Shown: positions 32,397-43,397 of the stretch, piece by piece
Numbering within the stretch: position 1 is the stretch's first letter
How the letters are laid out: each line of letters opens with the position of its first letter
Assembly: GCA_034664005.1 (NCBI GenBank)
Contig: JAXDIL010000169.1
Span: 1-64,000, forward strand
Reading direction: 5' to 3'
Length of the DNA stretch: 64,000 nt
Origin: JACVRW01 sp034664005
GTDB taxonomy: Bacteria; Actinomycetota; Thermoleophilia; Solirubrobacterales; Thermoleophilaceae
Notes under the pieces: generated by a model
Seen by the model: only the letters and a program-made list of their open reading frames with translations
The model's database searches: none
Told to the model about the DNA's origin: nothing
Position numbers and translations under genes: made by a program

Positions 32397-33286
32397 TGAT
32401 CGTCGACTGTCACTCGCACGTCATGTGGTATCCGGATCACGTCGAGAAGCGTTATGCCGAGGAGGCGCTGGCGTCCAAGCTCGTGAAGCTCGAGATGTCC
32501 GGTGGCGCCGCCCACGCCGCACGTCTCGATCTGCACTCCTATGACTCGCACCCGGAGGATCATTGGGCGGCGTCGGCGGACGCCGATCGCGTGGTCGTGT
32601 TCGGGCTCCAGGCAAAAGCGGTCGGCGTATGGATCCCCAACGAGGTCGTCGCGGACTATGTCGCACTGCACCCTGAGAAGCTTGTCGGCTGGGCGTCGAT
32701 CGATCCCAACGAACCCGACTGCGTCGCTCAGCTGAGCCATGCTGTCGAGCAGCTCGGGCTGCGGGGCTTGAAGCTCGGGCCGCCGTACCAGCATTTCGAC
32801 CCGTCGGATCGGGCCCATTGGCCGCTCTACGAACGGTGCGCCGAGCTCGACCTCCCGATCATTTGGCACCAGGGAACCACGTTCCCGAGCCGCGCGAAGC
32901 TCCGCGTCGCGAACCCCCTGCTGCTGGAGGACGTTGCGATGGACTTTCCCGACCTGCGGATGATCATCGCCCACCTCGGACATCCGTGGGAAGAGGACGC
33001 GGTCGCGCTCGTGCGCAAGTGCCCGAACCTCTACATGGACATCTCGGCCGTGCACTACCGGCCGTGGCGCTACTGGCAGGCGATGGTGACCGCGATGGAG
33101 TACGGGGTCACCCACAAGATCCTGCTCGGCTCGGACTTCCCGTCGGCGACGATCGCGAACGTCATCGACGGACTGCGTCGCGTCAACGCGCCCGTGGAAG
33201 GGACCGGCATGCCGACCATCCCACTCGAGGTCCAAGACCAGATCGTCTACGAGAACTGGAAGCGCTTCTTTCCAGAGTGGGCATGA
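32396..33286 (+). CDS. amidohydrolase family 2 protein (ACMSD-like)
   Basis: 296 residues with a good metal site: HxH at 6-8 (VDCHSHV), IIWHQGTTF, IIAHLGHPWEED and LLGSDFPSA. Typical of ACMSD-like decarboxylases, hydratases and lactonases. Coupled to the formamidase-family gene (1-nt overlap) and to the enolase-superfamily gene (ATGA). A lactonase role between the dehydrogenase and dehydratase is a reasonable guess. Confidence 0.87.
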   Translation: MIVDCHSHVMWYPDHVEKRYAEEALASKLVKLEMSGGAAHAARLDLHSYDSHPEDHWAASADADRVVVFGLQAKAVGVWIPNEVVADYVALHPEKLVGWASIDPNEPDCVAQLSHAVEQLGLRGLKLGPPYQHFDPSDRAHWPLYERCAELDLPIIWHQGTTFPSRAKLRVANPLLLEDVAMDFPDLRMIIAHLGHPWEEDAVALVRKCPNLYMDISAVHYRPWRYWQAMVTAMEYGVTHKILLGSDFPSATIANVIDGLRRVNAPVEGTGMPTIPLEVQDQIVYENWKRFFPEWA

Positions 33287-34394
33287 GGATCACGTCGATC
33301 GAGGCGATCCCCGTGCGGGTCCCGCGCGCGAAGCCCATGCTGTCCGCGGGCACCGCCGATCCCATCGTCTCCTCTGACTTCGGCATCGTGCGCCTCCGCG
33401 TCGACGACGGCCCGGAGGGCCTCGGAGAGATATCGATGAACGGCGCCTGCAACGGCGCGATCCTGTGCGAGGCCGTCGTCAGCACGCTGGCACCGGCGCT
33501 CATCGGGCGCGACCCGCGGGCGGTCCAGTTGGCGCTCGCGGAGATGGACAGGCTGCTCGAGGGGGCGGAGCCCGCCAAGGCAGGGATCGAGATGGCGATG
33601 CTGGACGCTGTGGGCAAGGCCTTGGGGGTGCCCGTCTATCAGCTGCTCGGCGGGCGTGCGAGGCAGCGCATCCCCGTGCGCTGGGGACTCGGCTTCGGGG
33701 ACCCCGGGGCGGGGATTGCGGAGCTGCGGACCCGCATCGACGAGGGGTTCCGGTCCGTCAAGCTCAAGGTCGGCCGACCAGACACCGACCTAGATCTCGA
33801 GATGGTCTCCGCCGTGCGCGAGGAGTTCGGCGCTTCCATCTCGCTGATGGTCGATGCCAACGCGGGGTACGTCTCGGTGGCGCAGGCGCTACGTGAGCTG
33901 GGACGACTCACGCCGTTCGACCTAGAGCTCGTCGAGCAACCGTTGGCGCGCGATCGCCTTGACGACCTCGCGACTCTGCGCGGACGCCTGCCGGTCCCGA
34001 TCCTCGCGGACGAGTCGATGCGTCATCCGTCGGATGCGTATCTCATCGCGCGAGCGGGTGCCGCGGACGTGTTGTCCGTGTATGTGTGCGAGGCGGGTGG
34101 CCTCATTCCGGCGGCCAAGGCGTTTGCCGTCGCCGAGGCGGCCGGACTCTCGTGCACGATCGGAAGCCAGTGCGAGCTCGGGATAGGCACCGCGGCGATG
34201 GCGCATCTCGGCGTCGCGATGCGCAACCTCGCATACGCGAGCGACATCACCGGTCACCTGCGATACCCGGAAGACGTCATCCGCGAGAGCCTCGACTACG
34301 AGGACGGCACCATCCGACCGTCGTCGCGGCCCGGCCTCGGCGTGACGATCGCCGAGGATCGTCTCGAGCGATGGCGCCTGGATGGGGGTGGAGC

Positions 34395-34398
<4 letters not shown>
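33283..34398 (+). CDS. mandelate racemase/muconate lactonizing enzyme family protein
   Basis: 371 residues of the enolase superfamily. KxK general-base motif at K160 and K162 (VKLKVG). Metal ligands D191 (VDANAGY), E218 (LVEQPLA) and D243/E244 (LADESM). The opposing lysine expected before GG in the muconate/dipeptide-epimerase subgroup is not seen (SVYVCEAGG), so the reaction may be one-sided, such as a dehydration. Probably a dehydratase or epimerase of an acid intermediate. Confidence 0.85.
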
Positions 34399-35822
<1,424 letters not shown>

Positions 35823-35823
35823 T

Positions 35824-35846
35824 CCCGCAGGACTGTTCACTGCGGG
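35824..35846 (+). terminator. hairpin terminator of the plus-strand catabolic operon
   Basis: CCCGCAG and CTGCGGG pair perfectly over 7 bp around a 9-nt loop, directly after the ALDH stop. No T-run. Confidence 0.55.
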
Positions 35847-35920
35847 TACTTCAGGGTGAGCGACGGGCGCGCGAATCCCCCAAGCCCGAGGTGGACGAGG
35901 CCCGGAGCGCCGCCCACCTA

Positions 35921-36850
35921 CTAGCAGAGCAGCTGCTTCCCCATGCCCTCCACTCGGTCGGCCGTCTCGCGCAGCTCGCGGGCGACCGCGCCCGCCGGCT
36001 GGTCGAGTTGTGGGCGCACGCGCTCCGGTACGCCGGCGTCCTCGGGCACCCCTTCGAGCTGTTGGAAGATGGGGTGGAACTGGTGCTGGACCACGCCGGT
36101 GGTCGCGCCGAAGATCTCGTTTATTCGCTGTGCCGCCTCCTCGTCGGAGAGGCGATCCTCACCGCCGCACCCCGCGATCAAGAGCGCGGCAGCAACCGCC
36201 AGTGCGGAACTCATCCGAGGGGCTTTCGCTAGCGCGGCTCGGGCCAGCAGGGCGGCGCCGATCGTGAGCACCAGCAACCTCAGCGCCGTCGGTGCCGGAA
36301 CGAACGCGAGCACGCCGCCGACCAGGAGAACGGTCGACCCGCTTCGAGGGAAGACTCCGGCGCGGCGGGTGGCGATCGCGAACAGCGCCCAACCCAGGGC
36401 GAGGATCGTGTAGGAGAGGAAGAACCCCGCCAGCAGCGAGCCCGATGTCTCGCCGTCAAGCACGGCCGGGGCCTCGTTCGCCAGGTAGGGGACCGTGAAC
36501 ACCTGATCCCAGGCGCCGCCGGCGGCGAGCACCGTTCCGACGAGCGCCAGCACAAAGGCGGCAGTGCCGAACGCGCCGAGAGCGTGCTCCTGGCGCAGAT
36601 AGAGCGCGACCAAGCCGAGGCCCAGCAAGAGCAGGGCGACGAGGGCGGTCACGGTCGCCACCGTGAAGCGCCCCGAGCCGGCCACGTGGCTCACGTCGTC
36701 CGCGTAGATCGATGCGCCCACGGCGACCCCGAACAGGGCCACGAACGGGCTCGCCAGGGCTGCGCCGGCGCCCCAGCTCACGACACGCCTCGCCCCGTTG
36801 TGCGGTCGCTCGTAGGTGGGGATCCCCTGGGCGCTGGTCATCTCACTCAT
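35921..36850 (-). CDS. membrane protein fused to a lipoprotein-like domain
   Basis: 309 residues. Residues 1 to about 210 hold six or seven membrane helices, without a recognised family. An internal MSSALAVAAALLIAGCGG then looks exactly like a lipoprotein signal with lipobox IAGC, followed by about 80 polar residues (LSDEEAAQRINEIFG...). Two genes may have fused through loss of a stop, or a separate lipoprotein may start inside. The end (GKQLLC) looks abrupt. An AAGGAGG ribosome site precedes ATG 36850. Divergent from the sensor kinase. Confidence 0.6.
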   Translation of the reverse strand: MSEMTSAQGIPTYERPHNGARRVVSWGAGAALASPFVALFGVAVGASIYADDVSHVAGSGRFTVATVTALVALLLLGLGLVALYLRQEHALGAFGTAAFVLALVGTVLAAGGAWDQVFTVPYLANEAPAVLDGETSGSLLAGFFLSYTILALGWALFAIATRRAGVFPRSGSTVLLVGGVLAFVPAPTALRLLVLTIGAALLARAALAKAPRMSSALAVAAALLIAGCGGEDRLSDEEAAQRINEIFGATTGVVQHQFHPIFQQLEGVPEDAGVPERVRPQLDQPAGAVARELRETADRVEGMGKQLLC

Positions 36851-37030
36851 CGAGACCTCCTTCTTTGGCTTCCCAGATGGCGCGGGAGCGCTCCGGGCCT
36901 GCCTGCCAACCTGCCAGCCGTGCGCTGGTCCGTCATCAGGCTCAGGAATGGTTTTCTGAATGTCTGGGGGATGAGCGCGACCAGTCTCAGGGATGACGAC
37001 GCCCCTCGCGGGCAGGCGTAGAGTCGAGGC

Positions 37031-38200
37031 GTGGCAGCAGCCGTGAAAGTCGCGCCGGGCGTGCGCCCGCTGGATCCGCGCCGCGTCGACGCGGCCCTCG
37101 CCGCCGCGCTCGGGCTCCTCGCCCAAGCGGAGGTGTGGCTTACGCCCGCAGGCGAGGGCCAGCGCGTTTCGACCTCCCTCGCGGCGGCGGTGATGTGCGC
37201 CGCGCTCGTCTGGCGCCGGAGCGCCCCGCTCGTGGCCGCGCTCACGGTGGTGGTGGCCGTTGGGGTGCTCGGCACGGTCGAGGAGCTGCCCACGGCGATC
37301 TTTCTCCTGCCGGTCACGCTCGTGGCGCTGTACTCGCTCGCCACGTACAACTCGGGCGAGCGCGCCGCTGCTGGGCTCGCGGCGGCGCTGGTCGTGCTCG
37401 GCGTCACGACGGCGAGGGACTCCGACGCCACCGTGACCGATCTGACCGCCCCCGCCCTGCTGTTCACCGCCGCCTGGGCGGTCGGGCGCGTCACACGGTC
37501 GCGCGGCGCGCGCACCGCGGCGCTCGAGCGCCGCACCGCCCGCCTTGAGGCCGAGCAGCAGGAGCGCGAGCGGACGGCTGCCGCGGCAGAGCGGGCCCGG
37601 ATCGCCCGTGAGCTGCACGACATCGTCGCGCATCGGGTCAGCACGATCGTGATCCAGTCGGACTCCGGCCTCGCCACCGCGGACGAGCCGGAGCGCTCGC
37701 GGCAAGCGTTCGGCGCTATCGGCGAGTCGGGGCGGCAGGCGCTTGTGGAGCTCCGGCGCCTCCTGGGATTCCTGCGCGCCGACGGTCAGGCCACCGGCGT
37801 CGAGCCCCAACCCGGACTGGGCGGGGTGGCAGCCCTCATCGGAGAGATGGAGGGCGCCGGGCTGCGCGTGGACGCGCAGATCGACGAGTCCCTCGCGACG
37901 CTCTCCCCGGGGATCGACCTGGCCGCCTACCGGGTCCTCCAAGAGGGGCTCACGAACGCGCTTCGCCACGGAGACGGGAGAGCGCGAGTCAGCGTCCGGC
38001 GCGACGGGCAGACGCTATGCCTGGAGGTTCGCAACTGCCGATCGAGCTCGCCGCCGGCCGTTGCCGGTGCCGGGCAGGGGCTGCCGGGCATGCGCGAGCG
38101 GGTGCGCCTCTTCGGCGGGGAGCTGTCGGCGGCGACGGCGAGCGACGAGTTCGTGCTGTCGATATGGCTCCCACTCGACCCGGAGGGGGCCGCGCAGTGA
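37031..38200 (+). CDS. two-component sensor histidine kinase (HisKA_3 type)
   Basis: 389 residues. About five N-terminal membrane helices (to residue 155), a coiled linker, then the NarX/DesK-type dimerisation box with phospho-acceptor H196 (RIARELHDIVAHRVS). The ATPase domain follows (YRVLQEGLTNALRHG; GQGLPGMRERVRLFGG). The GTG start sits 6 nt after TAGAGT, so it is probably leaderless. GTGA overlap with its regulator. Signal unknown. Confidence 0.92.
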   Translation: MAAAVKVAPGVRPLDPRRVDAALAAALGLLAQAEVWLTPAGEGQRVSTSLAAAVMCAALVWRRSAPLVAALTVVVAVGVLGTVEELPTAIFLLPVTLVALYSLATYNSGERAAAGLAAALVVLGVTTARDSDATVTDLTAPALLFTAAWAVGRVTRSRGARTAALERRTARLEAEQQERERTAAAAERARIARELHDIVAHRVSTIVIQSDSGLATADEPERSRQAFGAIGESGRQALVELRRLLGFLRADGQATGVEPQPGLGGVAALIGEMEGAGLRVDAQIDESLATLSPGIDLAAYRVLQEGLTNALRHGDGRARVSVRRDGQTLCLEVRNCRSSSPPAVAGAGQGLPGMRERVRLFGGELSAATASDEFVLSIWLPLDPEGAAQ

Positions 38201-38874
38201 CTTCGGTGCTCGTCGTGGACGACCAGGAGCTCGTCCGGGCGGGATTGTGCACGGTGATCGACCGCCACGACGGCATCGACGTGGTCGGGGACGCGGGCGA
38301 CGGTCTGGCGGCGATTGAGGGGGCTAGGCGGCTGCGACCCGACGTTGTCCTGATGGACATACGGATGCCCGGGCTCGACGGGATTGCCGCCACGCGCGAG
38401 ATCACCGCGGCGAGCGCCTCCCCGCGCGTCCTCGTGCTTACGACGTTCGACCTCGACGAGTACGTCTACGAGGCACTGCGTGCCGGAGCCAGCGGATTCC
38501 TGCTCAAGGACACCCCGCCTGGCCGGCTCGCCGAGGCCATCCGCACGGTCGGCGATGGCGACGCACTACTCGCCCCCCAGATCACACGCCGGCTCGTGGA
38601 GCGCTTCGCCGCACCCCGCCCGGAGACGCCCGAGGCGCTTGGCGAGCTGACGGAGCGTGAGGTCGAGGTCCTGCGGCTGATCGCCCGCGGTCTCTCGAAC
38701 GCCGAGATCGCGGCCGTGCTCGTGGTCAGCCTGCCAACCGTCAAGACCCACGTAGGCCGGATTCTCATGAAGCTCGGGCTGCGGGATCGCGTTCAGGCCG
38801 TGGTCCTCGCCTACGAGGCGGGGATCGTCGCCGCGGGCCGAGAAGGAGTCACCCCGGGGCAGCTCGACCGCTGA
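38197..38874 (+). CDS. NarL/LuxR-type response regulator
   Basis: 225 residues. Receiver with phospho-acceptor D54 (VVLMDIRMPGLDG), then LuxR helix-turn-helix (LTEREVEVLRLIARGLSNAEIAAVL, SLPTVKTHVGRILMKL). Cognate partner of the kinase directly upstream. The divergent membrane protein-lipoprotein gene is a possible target. The gene ends 20 bp before the tRNA 3'-end repeat. Confidence 0.92.
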   Translation: MTSVLVVDDQELVRAGLCTVIDRHDGIDVVGDAGDGLAAIEGARRLRPDVVLMDIRMPGLDGIAATREITAASASPRVLVLTTFDLDEYVYEALRAGASGFLLKDTPPGRLAEAIRTVGDGDALLAPQITRRLVERFAAPRPETPEALGELTEREVEVLRLIARGLSNAEIAAVLVVSLPTVKTHVGRILMKLGLRDRVQAVVLAYEAGIVAAGREGVTPGQLDR

Positions 38875-38894
38875 AAACGCACCGTCGACCAGCC

Positions 38895-38920
38895 CAGAGT
38901 TCGAATCTCTCCCCCTCCGC
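38895..38920 (+). repeat. tRNA-Ser 3'-end fragment, right copy (candidate attachment site)
   Basis: T-arm and acceptor 3' strand of a serine tRNA without the rest of the gene. Acceptor strand CCCCTCC plus discriminator G is identical to tRNA-Ser(CGA) at 17,365. The T-stem has paired changes (G to A and C to T), so it comes from a diverged tRNA end and not from a fresh copy. It lies between the response regulator and the SGNH hydrolase. Confidence 0.5.
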
Positions 38921-38960
38921 CTTCGTTTGCCGAGCGGCCGGGTGCGGGTACGAGGCGGAT

Positions 38961-40316
38961 GTGCCTCCTCCGCGCTCGCGTCGCCTGGCCCTGCTCGTCG
39001 TGGTGGTCGCGTTCTGTGGCGGCGCGGCGTCCGCGCAGGCGGCGGGGCCGGTCTACGTCGCGCTCGGTGATTCGTACACCTCGGCGCCGCTCGTGCCGAA
39101 CCAGCACGGCGACCCGCCCGACTGCGGCCGCTCGGACCACAACTATCCGTCGCTCGTGGCCGCGGCGCTCGAGATCGGGACGTTCGTCGACGTGAGCTGT
39201 GGCAGCGCCCAGACGAAGCACATGACGGAGCCGCAGACCGACCTGCCGCTCGGCGGCACGAATCCGCCGCAGTTCGACGCGCTGCGCGCCGACGCGGACC
39301 TCGTGACGGTGGGCATCGGCGGCAACGACGCCGGGCTCGTCGGTGTCGCCGAGAAGTGCGCCGAGCTGGGCGCCACGAACCCGAACGGCACCGCCTGCCG
39401 CGACTACTGGGCGCCCGGCGGAAACGACCAGGTCGCGGCCAAGATCGAGGCGACCAAGCCCAAGATCGCCGCCGTGCTCCAGGGCATCCACCAGCGCGCG
39501 CCGCACGCGCGCGTGGCGATCGTCGGCTATCCGGACGTCCTGCCGAAGAACGGCGGGAGCTGCTACCCGATGGTCCCGCTGAGCCCCGACGACATCCGCT
39601 ACATCGACGAGCTGATCGTTCGCATCAACACCATGATCGCCGGCCAGGCAGCGGCGAACGACGCGGACTTCGTAGACACCTACAGGGACAGTGGCGGCCA
39701 CGATGTCTGCAAGGTGCCGCCCGAGCGCTGGTTCGAGGGCGTCGTTCCCACCGAGCCCGCCTATCCGCTGCACCCGAACGGCAAGGGCGAGGCGAGCATG
39801 GCGCGCTCCGCCATCGCGGTGCTGAGCCGCCCGCGCAGCAGCGGACCCGGCGGCTCAACAGGAGCCCACCGGGGCTGCCTCGCGCGCCGCGCCACGCTCG
39901 GCAGGAACGGGCTCGGGCGGATCCGGCTCGGCTTCACGCGCGCGCGGTTGCTCCTCGTGCGCGTGGATCCCGTCACGCGTACGCCCGACTCGTTCCGCTA
40001 CTGCACGAAGGGCGGGAGCGGGCCCGTCACGGCCGTCTTCTCGAGTCGCGGGACGAGCGGCCGGGTTGAGCTCGTGGTCACGGGCTCGCCGCGCCACGTG
40101 AGCCGCCGCGTACACCGCGGCTCGTCCGCCGCCGCCCTGGAGCGCGCCTACCCGCACCGCCGCCGGATCGCCGGCGGTCTCTTCCGCGCGTCGCGGCGGA
40201 GCCAGCGGATCTTCGGCGTCGCGCGCGGGCGGGTGACGGTCGCCGGCGTCGCCTCGGAGGGTCTGCTGCGCCACCCGCGCCGGCTCCTGCGCGCTCTTCA
40301 AGTGGCATTGCACTAG
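38961..40316 (+). CDS. secreted SGNH/GDSL hydrolase
   Basis: 451 residues. Signal peptide (about 1-28, ending AQAA). SGNH blocks: GDSYTSAPLV (nucleophile Ser), the conserved Gly region SCGSAQTKH, GGND, and the His in YPLHPNGKGE. Residues 1 to about 290 fit secreted lipases/esterases of actinobacteria. The remaining 160 residues are Arg-rich and Cys-containing, with no known domain. Probably an extracellular ester hydrolase. Confidence 0.87.
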   Translation: MPPPRSRRLALLVVVVAFCGGAASAQAAGPVYVALGDSYTSAPLVPNQHGDPPDCGRSDHNYPSLVAAALEIGTFVDVSCGSAQTKHMTEPQTDLPLGGTNPPQFDALRADADLVTVGIGGNDAGLVGVAEKCAELGATNPNGTACRDYWAPGGNDQVAAKIEATKPKIAAVLQGIHQRAPHARVAIVGYPDVLPKNGGSCYPMVPLSPDDIRYIDELIVRINTMIAGQAAANDADFVDTYRDSGGHDVCKVPPERWFEGVVPTEPAYPLHPNGKGEASMARSAIAVLSRPRSSGPGGSTGAHRGCLARRATLGRNGLGRIRLGFTRARLLLVRVDPVTRTPDSFRYCTKGGSGPVTAVFSSRGTSGRVELVVTGSPRHVSRRVHRGSSAAALERAYPHRRRIAGGLFRASRRSQRIFGVARGRVTVAGVASEGLLRHPRRLLRALQVALH

Positions 40317-40343
40317 CCCACGGGTTTATGCTCGACGGGCCCC

Positions 40344-43139
40344 ATGGGACTCGCAAGGCCCAGGCTCCTCGCAGTGCTCACGTGCCTCGCCGCGGTCGGG
40401 CTCGTCGGCGGCCCCGCTGACGCGCTCGCGGCCAAGAAGCCGACGGCGAAGTCGGCGCTCAAGACGCTCGTGAAGCAGACGGGCAAGCTGCCCGCGAAGT
40501 CCGCGCCCGCCTCGAAGCGCCGGCAGCTCAAGCAGATCGCAAAGCATGCCCGCGCGGCCGCGCGCGGCAACCCATGCTCGTCCGTGCACGCGCTAGCGCA
40601 GTTCCGGCGCGTCCTGGCACGCGTGAAGCTGAAGAGGAACAAGCGGAGCCGCGCGGCGCACCGGCTGGCAGCGCTCGGCCCGGCCTCGCTCGACGCGAGC
40701 CGCCTCCTCCTCGCCAACAAGCGAACGCGCAGGTGTGGCGGCGGCATCAAGCTGGGCCCGAAGAAGAACCCCAAGGTCAAGATCCTGGCGAACACCACCA
40801 GGAAGCTGCGCGTGCGCGTTCAGCTCCCGGAGCTCCGCTTCGGGGCGCGCCAGGCGGGTGGGCAGGCCTGGACTCAGCTGTCGCTACCCGGAACGGATGC
40901 GCCGAGCAAGCCTGGAACGCCCGGCATCCCGGTGGTGAGCAACTTCCTGGCCGTTCCGGACGGCGCGAAGCTGAAGATCAAGACGAACGACGTGGACAAG
41001 GTCGTGATCGAGGGGGTCGACGTGTTCCCCGCGCAGCCCGACCCCGTGGACGAGGACACCGAAGCACCCAACTTCCTGGCGCCCCCCTTCGCCGACGCGC
41101 CGTTCACGCTCAACAGGAACTCCTACAACCACGACGGACCGATCCCGGCCAAGCCGGCCGACGCGGACATGCTCGGCCAGGCCCGTGACCTGACGCTCGG
41201 CGCCCTCCAGATTCCGGCGGCCCAGTACAACCCTGAATCGAAGAAGCTCACCGTCCTCAAGTCCGTCGACGTGACGCTCACGTTCGCGGGCGGGACGCAC
41301 ACCTTCAGCGACGAGCTGAGGAACCCGTGGGAGCAGTTCCAGCGCCGACTGGGAGCGATGCTCCTGAACGATCGCCTGCTGAGGCGGTTCGACGTGCGCG
41401 AGATCATCCGCCGCTGCGGCGAGGAGATGCTCGTGATCACGAACCCCGCGACGGTGAACGCCGCGAACTCGTTCGCGGCCGCCCGCAGCGCAGCGGGCAT
41501 CCGGACGAGGGTGTTCCAGACCGGCCCGGCCCCCGGCGGGATCGGATCCACTCCGGCCGAGATCCAGTCCTTCATCCGCGGCCGCGTGAACAACCGCACG
41601 CTGTGCATCCGGCCCAGTTACGTGACGATCCTGGGCGACGACGACCTCGTGCCGACCTTCCCGGGCATCAACGGCATCCCGTCCGACCTCCCTTACTCGA
41701 TGCGCAACGACCTCGACGAGCTCCCGGACATCGCCGTGGGCCGGATCATCGGCAACGACCTGCCTGCCATCCAGACGGCGGTCAACAAGATCATCAGCTA
41801 CGAGAACTCGCCCCCGTCGGGGCCGTGGCTCCACCGCGCCGCGATCGCAGCCCAGTTCCAGGACGACGACAACAACGGCCAGGAGAACCGCACCTTCATC
41901 CAGTTCGCCGAGACGCTCCGCAGCGCGCTCGTCGCCCACCGCGAGTCGGTGAACCGCGTCTACGGCGAGCATCCGGGGAACAACCCGCAGAAGTTCAACG
42001 ACGGCACGGACCTGCCCGCGGACCTGAAGAAGCCGGCCTTCGCCTGGAACGGGACGGGCGCCGATGTGACGGCGGCCTGGAACGAGGGCCGCTTCCTGAT
42101 GGTCCACCGCGACCACGGCTACAGCGACGGCTGGGGCACTCCCTCGTACGGGACGGCGAATGTCCAGGCCTTGACGAACGGAGCGATGCTTCCGGTGCTC
42201 ATGAGCGTCAACTGCTCGAGTGCCGCCTACGACTACGACGAGACCTCGTTCGTGGGGGAGGCGCTCGTGAAGGCGAACGGCGGCGCCGTCGGGGCATTCG
42301 GCGACACGCGCGACTCCCCGACCTGGCACAACACCCAGATAGCGCTCGGCTTTGCAGACGGGCTGCTCCCGTTCGTTCTCCCGAGCGAGGGGCCGGCCAC
42401 ACGCCAGCGCACGGGCGACGCCCTCATCAACGGAAAGCTCCGCCTGGCCGGGCTCGCTCCGCCGGCCACCGACGGCAGCACCCGCAACGAGCTCTACCTG
42501 TGGCACTACTTCGGCGACCCGACGATGCAGATGTGGGGCGCGCGCGACCCGCTCGTACTCGACGTAGCCCAATTCGCCGCCGTATTCCAGAAGGCGGTCG
42601 TCGATCCGCCGCCGGGCGACCCGCCGCCGTACTGGGTCGTCGTGACCCTGCCGAAGGGGCTGAACGGGCAGACGATCAGCGTGCTGCACAACGGAGAGGT
42701 GCTCGGCAAGGCGGTCGTCTCCGGTGACCAGGCCCGGATCCCGGCCTCGCTCGCCGACGGCTCGAAGCCATCCGGCCAGCTCCAGGTCGCGATGGAGGCC
42801 GACGGCTACAAGCCGGTCACGATCGACGTGCAGAACGAGGAGCCGAAGGCCGAGACGTCGATCTCCGGGGACTGCTCCGGCGGCAGCGGGACCAACGATC
42901 CGATGTTCATGACCGGGACGCTGTCCGGCCCGCCCCCCGGATCGACCGTGACGGTCACGTACGAGCATCCGTCGTCCGACACCACCCACACCGAGACGAC
43001 CACGACCAACGCTGAGGGCCAGTACCAGACCTCGTACGTCGGCAACCAGGCCGGTGACTGGTTCATCACCGCCCGCTACGCGGGCACCGATCAGTACGCG
43101 CCGTCGCAGACGGCCCCGTGCGAGATCAACTCCGGCTAG
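40344..43139 (+). CDS. secreted C25 (gingipain-like) cysteine protease
   Basis: 931 residues. Signal peptide (about 1-30), a Lys/Arg-rich prodomain (to about 170), a beta-rich propeptide region, then the caspase-like C25 domain (about 350-720). The likely dyad is H591 (HRDHG) and C624 (SVNCSS). Supporting strands are YVTILGDDDLVPTF and DIAVGRIIGND. An immunoglobulin-like C-terminal module follows. No sorting signal is seen, so release or wall association is unknown. A TATGCT box lies 11 nt before the ATG. Confidence 0.85.
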   Translation: MGLARPRLLAVLTCLAAVGLVGGPADALAAKKPTAKSALKTLVKQTGKLPAKSAPASKRRQLKQIAKHARAAARGNPCSSVHALAQFRRVLARVKLKRNKRSRAAHRLAALGPASLDASRLLLANKRTRRCGGGIKLGPKKNPKVKILANTTRKLRVRVQLPELRFGARQAGGQAWTQLSLPGTDAPSKPGTPGIPVVSNFLAVPDGAKLKIKTNDVDKVVIEGVDVFPAQPDPVDEDTEAPNFLAPPFADAPFTLNRNSYNHDGPIPAKPADADMLGQARDLTLGALQIPAAQYNPESKKLTVLKSVDVTLTFAGGTHTFSDELRNPWEQFQRRLGAMLLNDRLLRRFDVREIIRRCGEEMLVITNPATVNAANSFAAARSAAGIRTRVFQTGPAPGGIGSTPAEIQSFIRGRVNNRTLCIRPSYVTILGDDDLVPTFPGINGIPSDLPYSMRNDLDELPDIAVGRIIGNDLPAIQTAVNKIISYENSPPSGPWLHRAAIAAQFQDDDNNGQENRTFIQFAETLRSALVAHRESVNRVYGEHPGNNPQKFNDGTDLPADLKKPAFAWNGTGADVTAAWNEGRFLMVHRDHGYSDGWGTPSYGTANVQALTNGAMLPVLMSVNCSSAAYDYDETSFVGEALVKANGGAVGAFGDTRDSPTWHNTQIALGFADGLLPFVLPSEGPATRQRTGDALINGKLRLAGLAPPATDGSTRNELYLWHYFGDPTMQMWGARDPLVLDVAQFAAVFQKAVVDPPPGDPPPYWVVVTLPKGLNGQTISVLHNGEVLGKAVVSGDQARIPASLADGSKPSGQLQVAMEADGYKPVTIDVQNEEPKAETSISGDCSGGSGTNDPMFMTGTLSGPPPGSTVTVTYEHPSSDTTHTETTTTNAEGQYQTSYVGNQAGDWFITARYAGTDQYAPSQTAPCEINSG

Positions 43140-43226
43140 CCGGTCACAGACTTTTCACTCGCGGACCGGCGCTCCGAACGAGCGCTCGCCTGGTATCTCA
43201 GGCGCCCGCGCGGGTAAGGGGTGCTC

Positions 43227-43397
43227 ATGGAGCACGAGGAGCAGGCTGACCGCATGGAAGAGGACGCCGAGCGCATGGAGGAGCACTCCGAGCAGCTCGG
43301 CGAGCGAATCGATGACGTCCAGAGCGACTGGGAGCAGAAGGAGCAGGACGCCTCCGTCCCGGGAGCCCAGCCGGACCCGGACCAGGAGGACGAATGA
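43227..43397 (+). CDS. small acidic coiled-coil protein (56 aa)
   Basis: ATG 43227 opens 57 codons coding MEHEEQADRMEEDAERMEEH and a similar continuation, almost entirely acidic with a heptad-like helix. It overlaps the next small gene by ATGA. A longer frame crossing this stretch is Arg/Ser noise. No family recognised; possibly a stress or chaperone-like peptide. Confidence 0.6.
   Translation: MEHEEQADRMEEDAERMEEHSEQLGERIDDVQSDWEQKEQDASVPGAQPDPDQEDE

Noticed and set aside
38860..38919. A complete tRNA gene ending at 38,919
   Set aside because: Only the T-arm and acceptor 3' strand are present; no matching 5' acceptor strand or D-arm is seen upstream, where the response regulator is coded.
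43129..43145. CCGGCTAGCCGG palindrome at the end of the C25 protease gene as a terminator
   Set aside because: A perfect palindrome without a loop; it would need an internal rearranged loop and has only a short stem.
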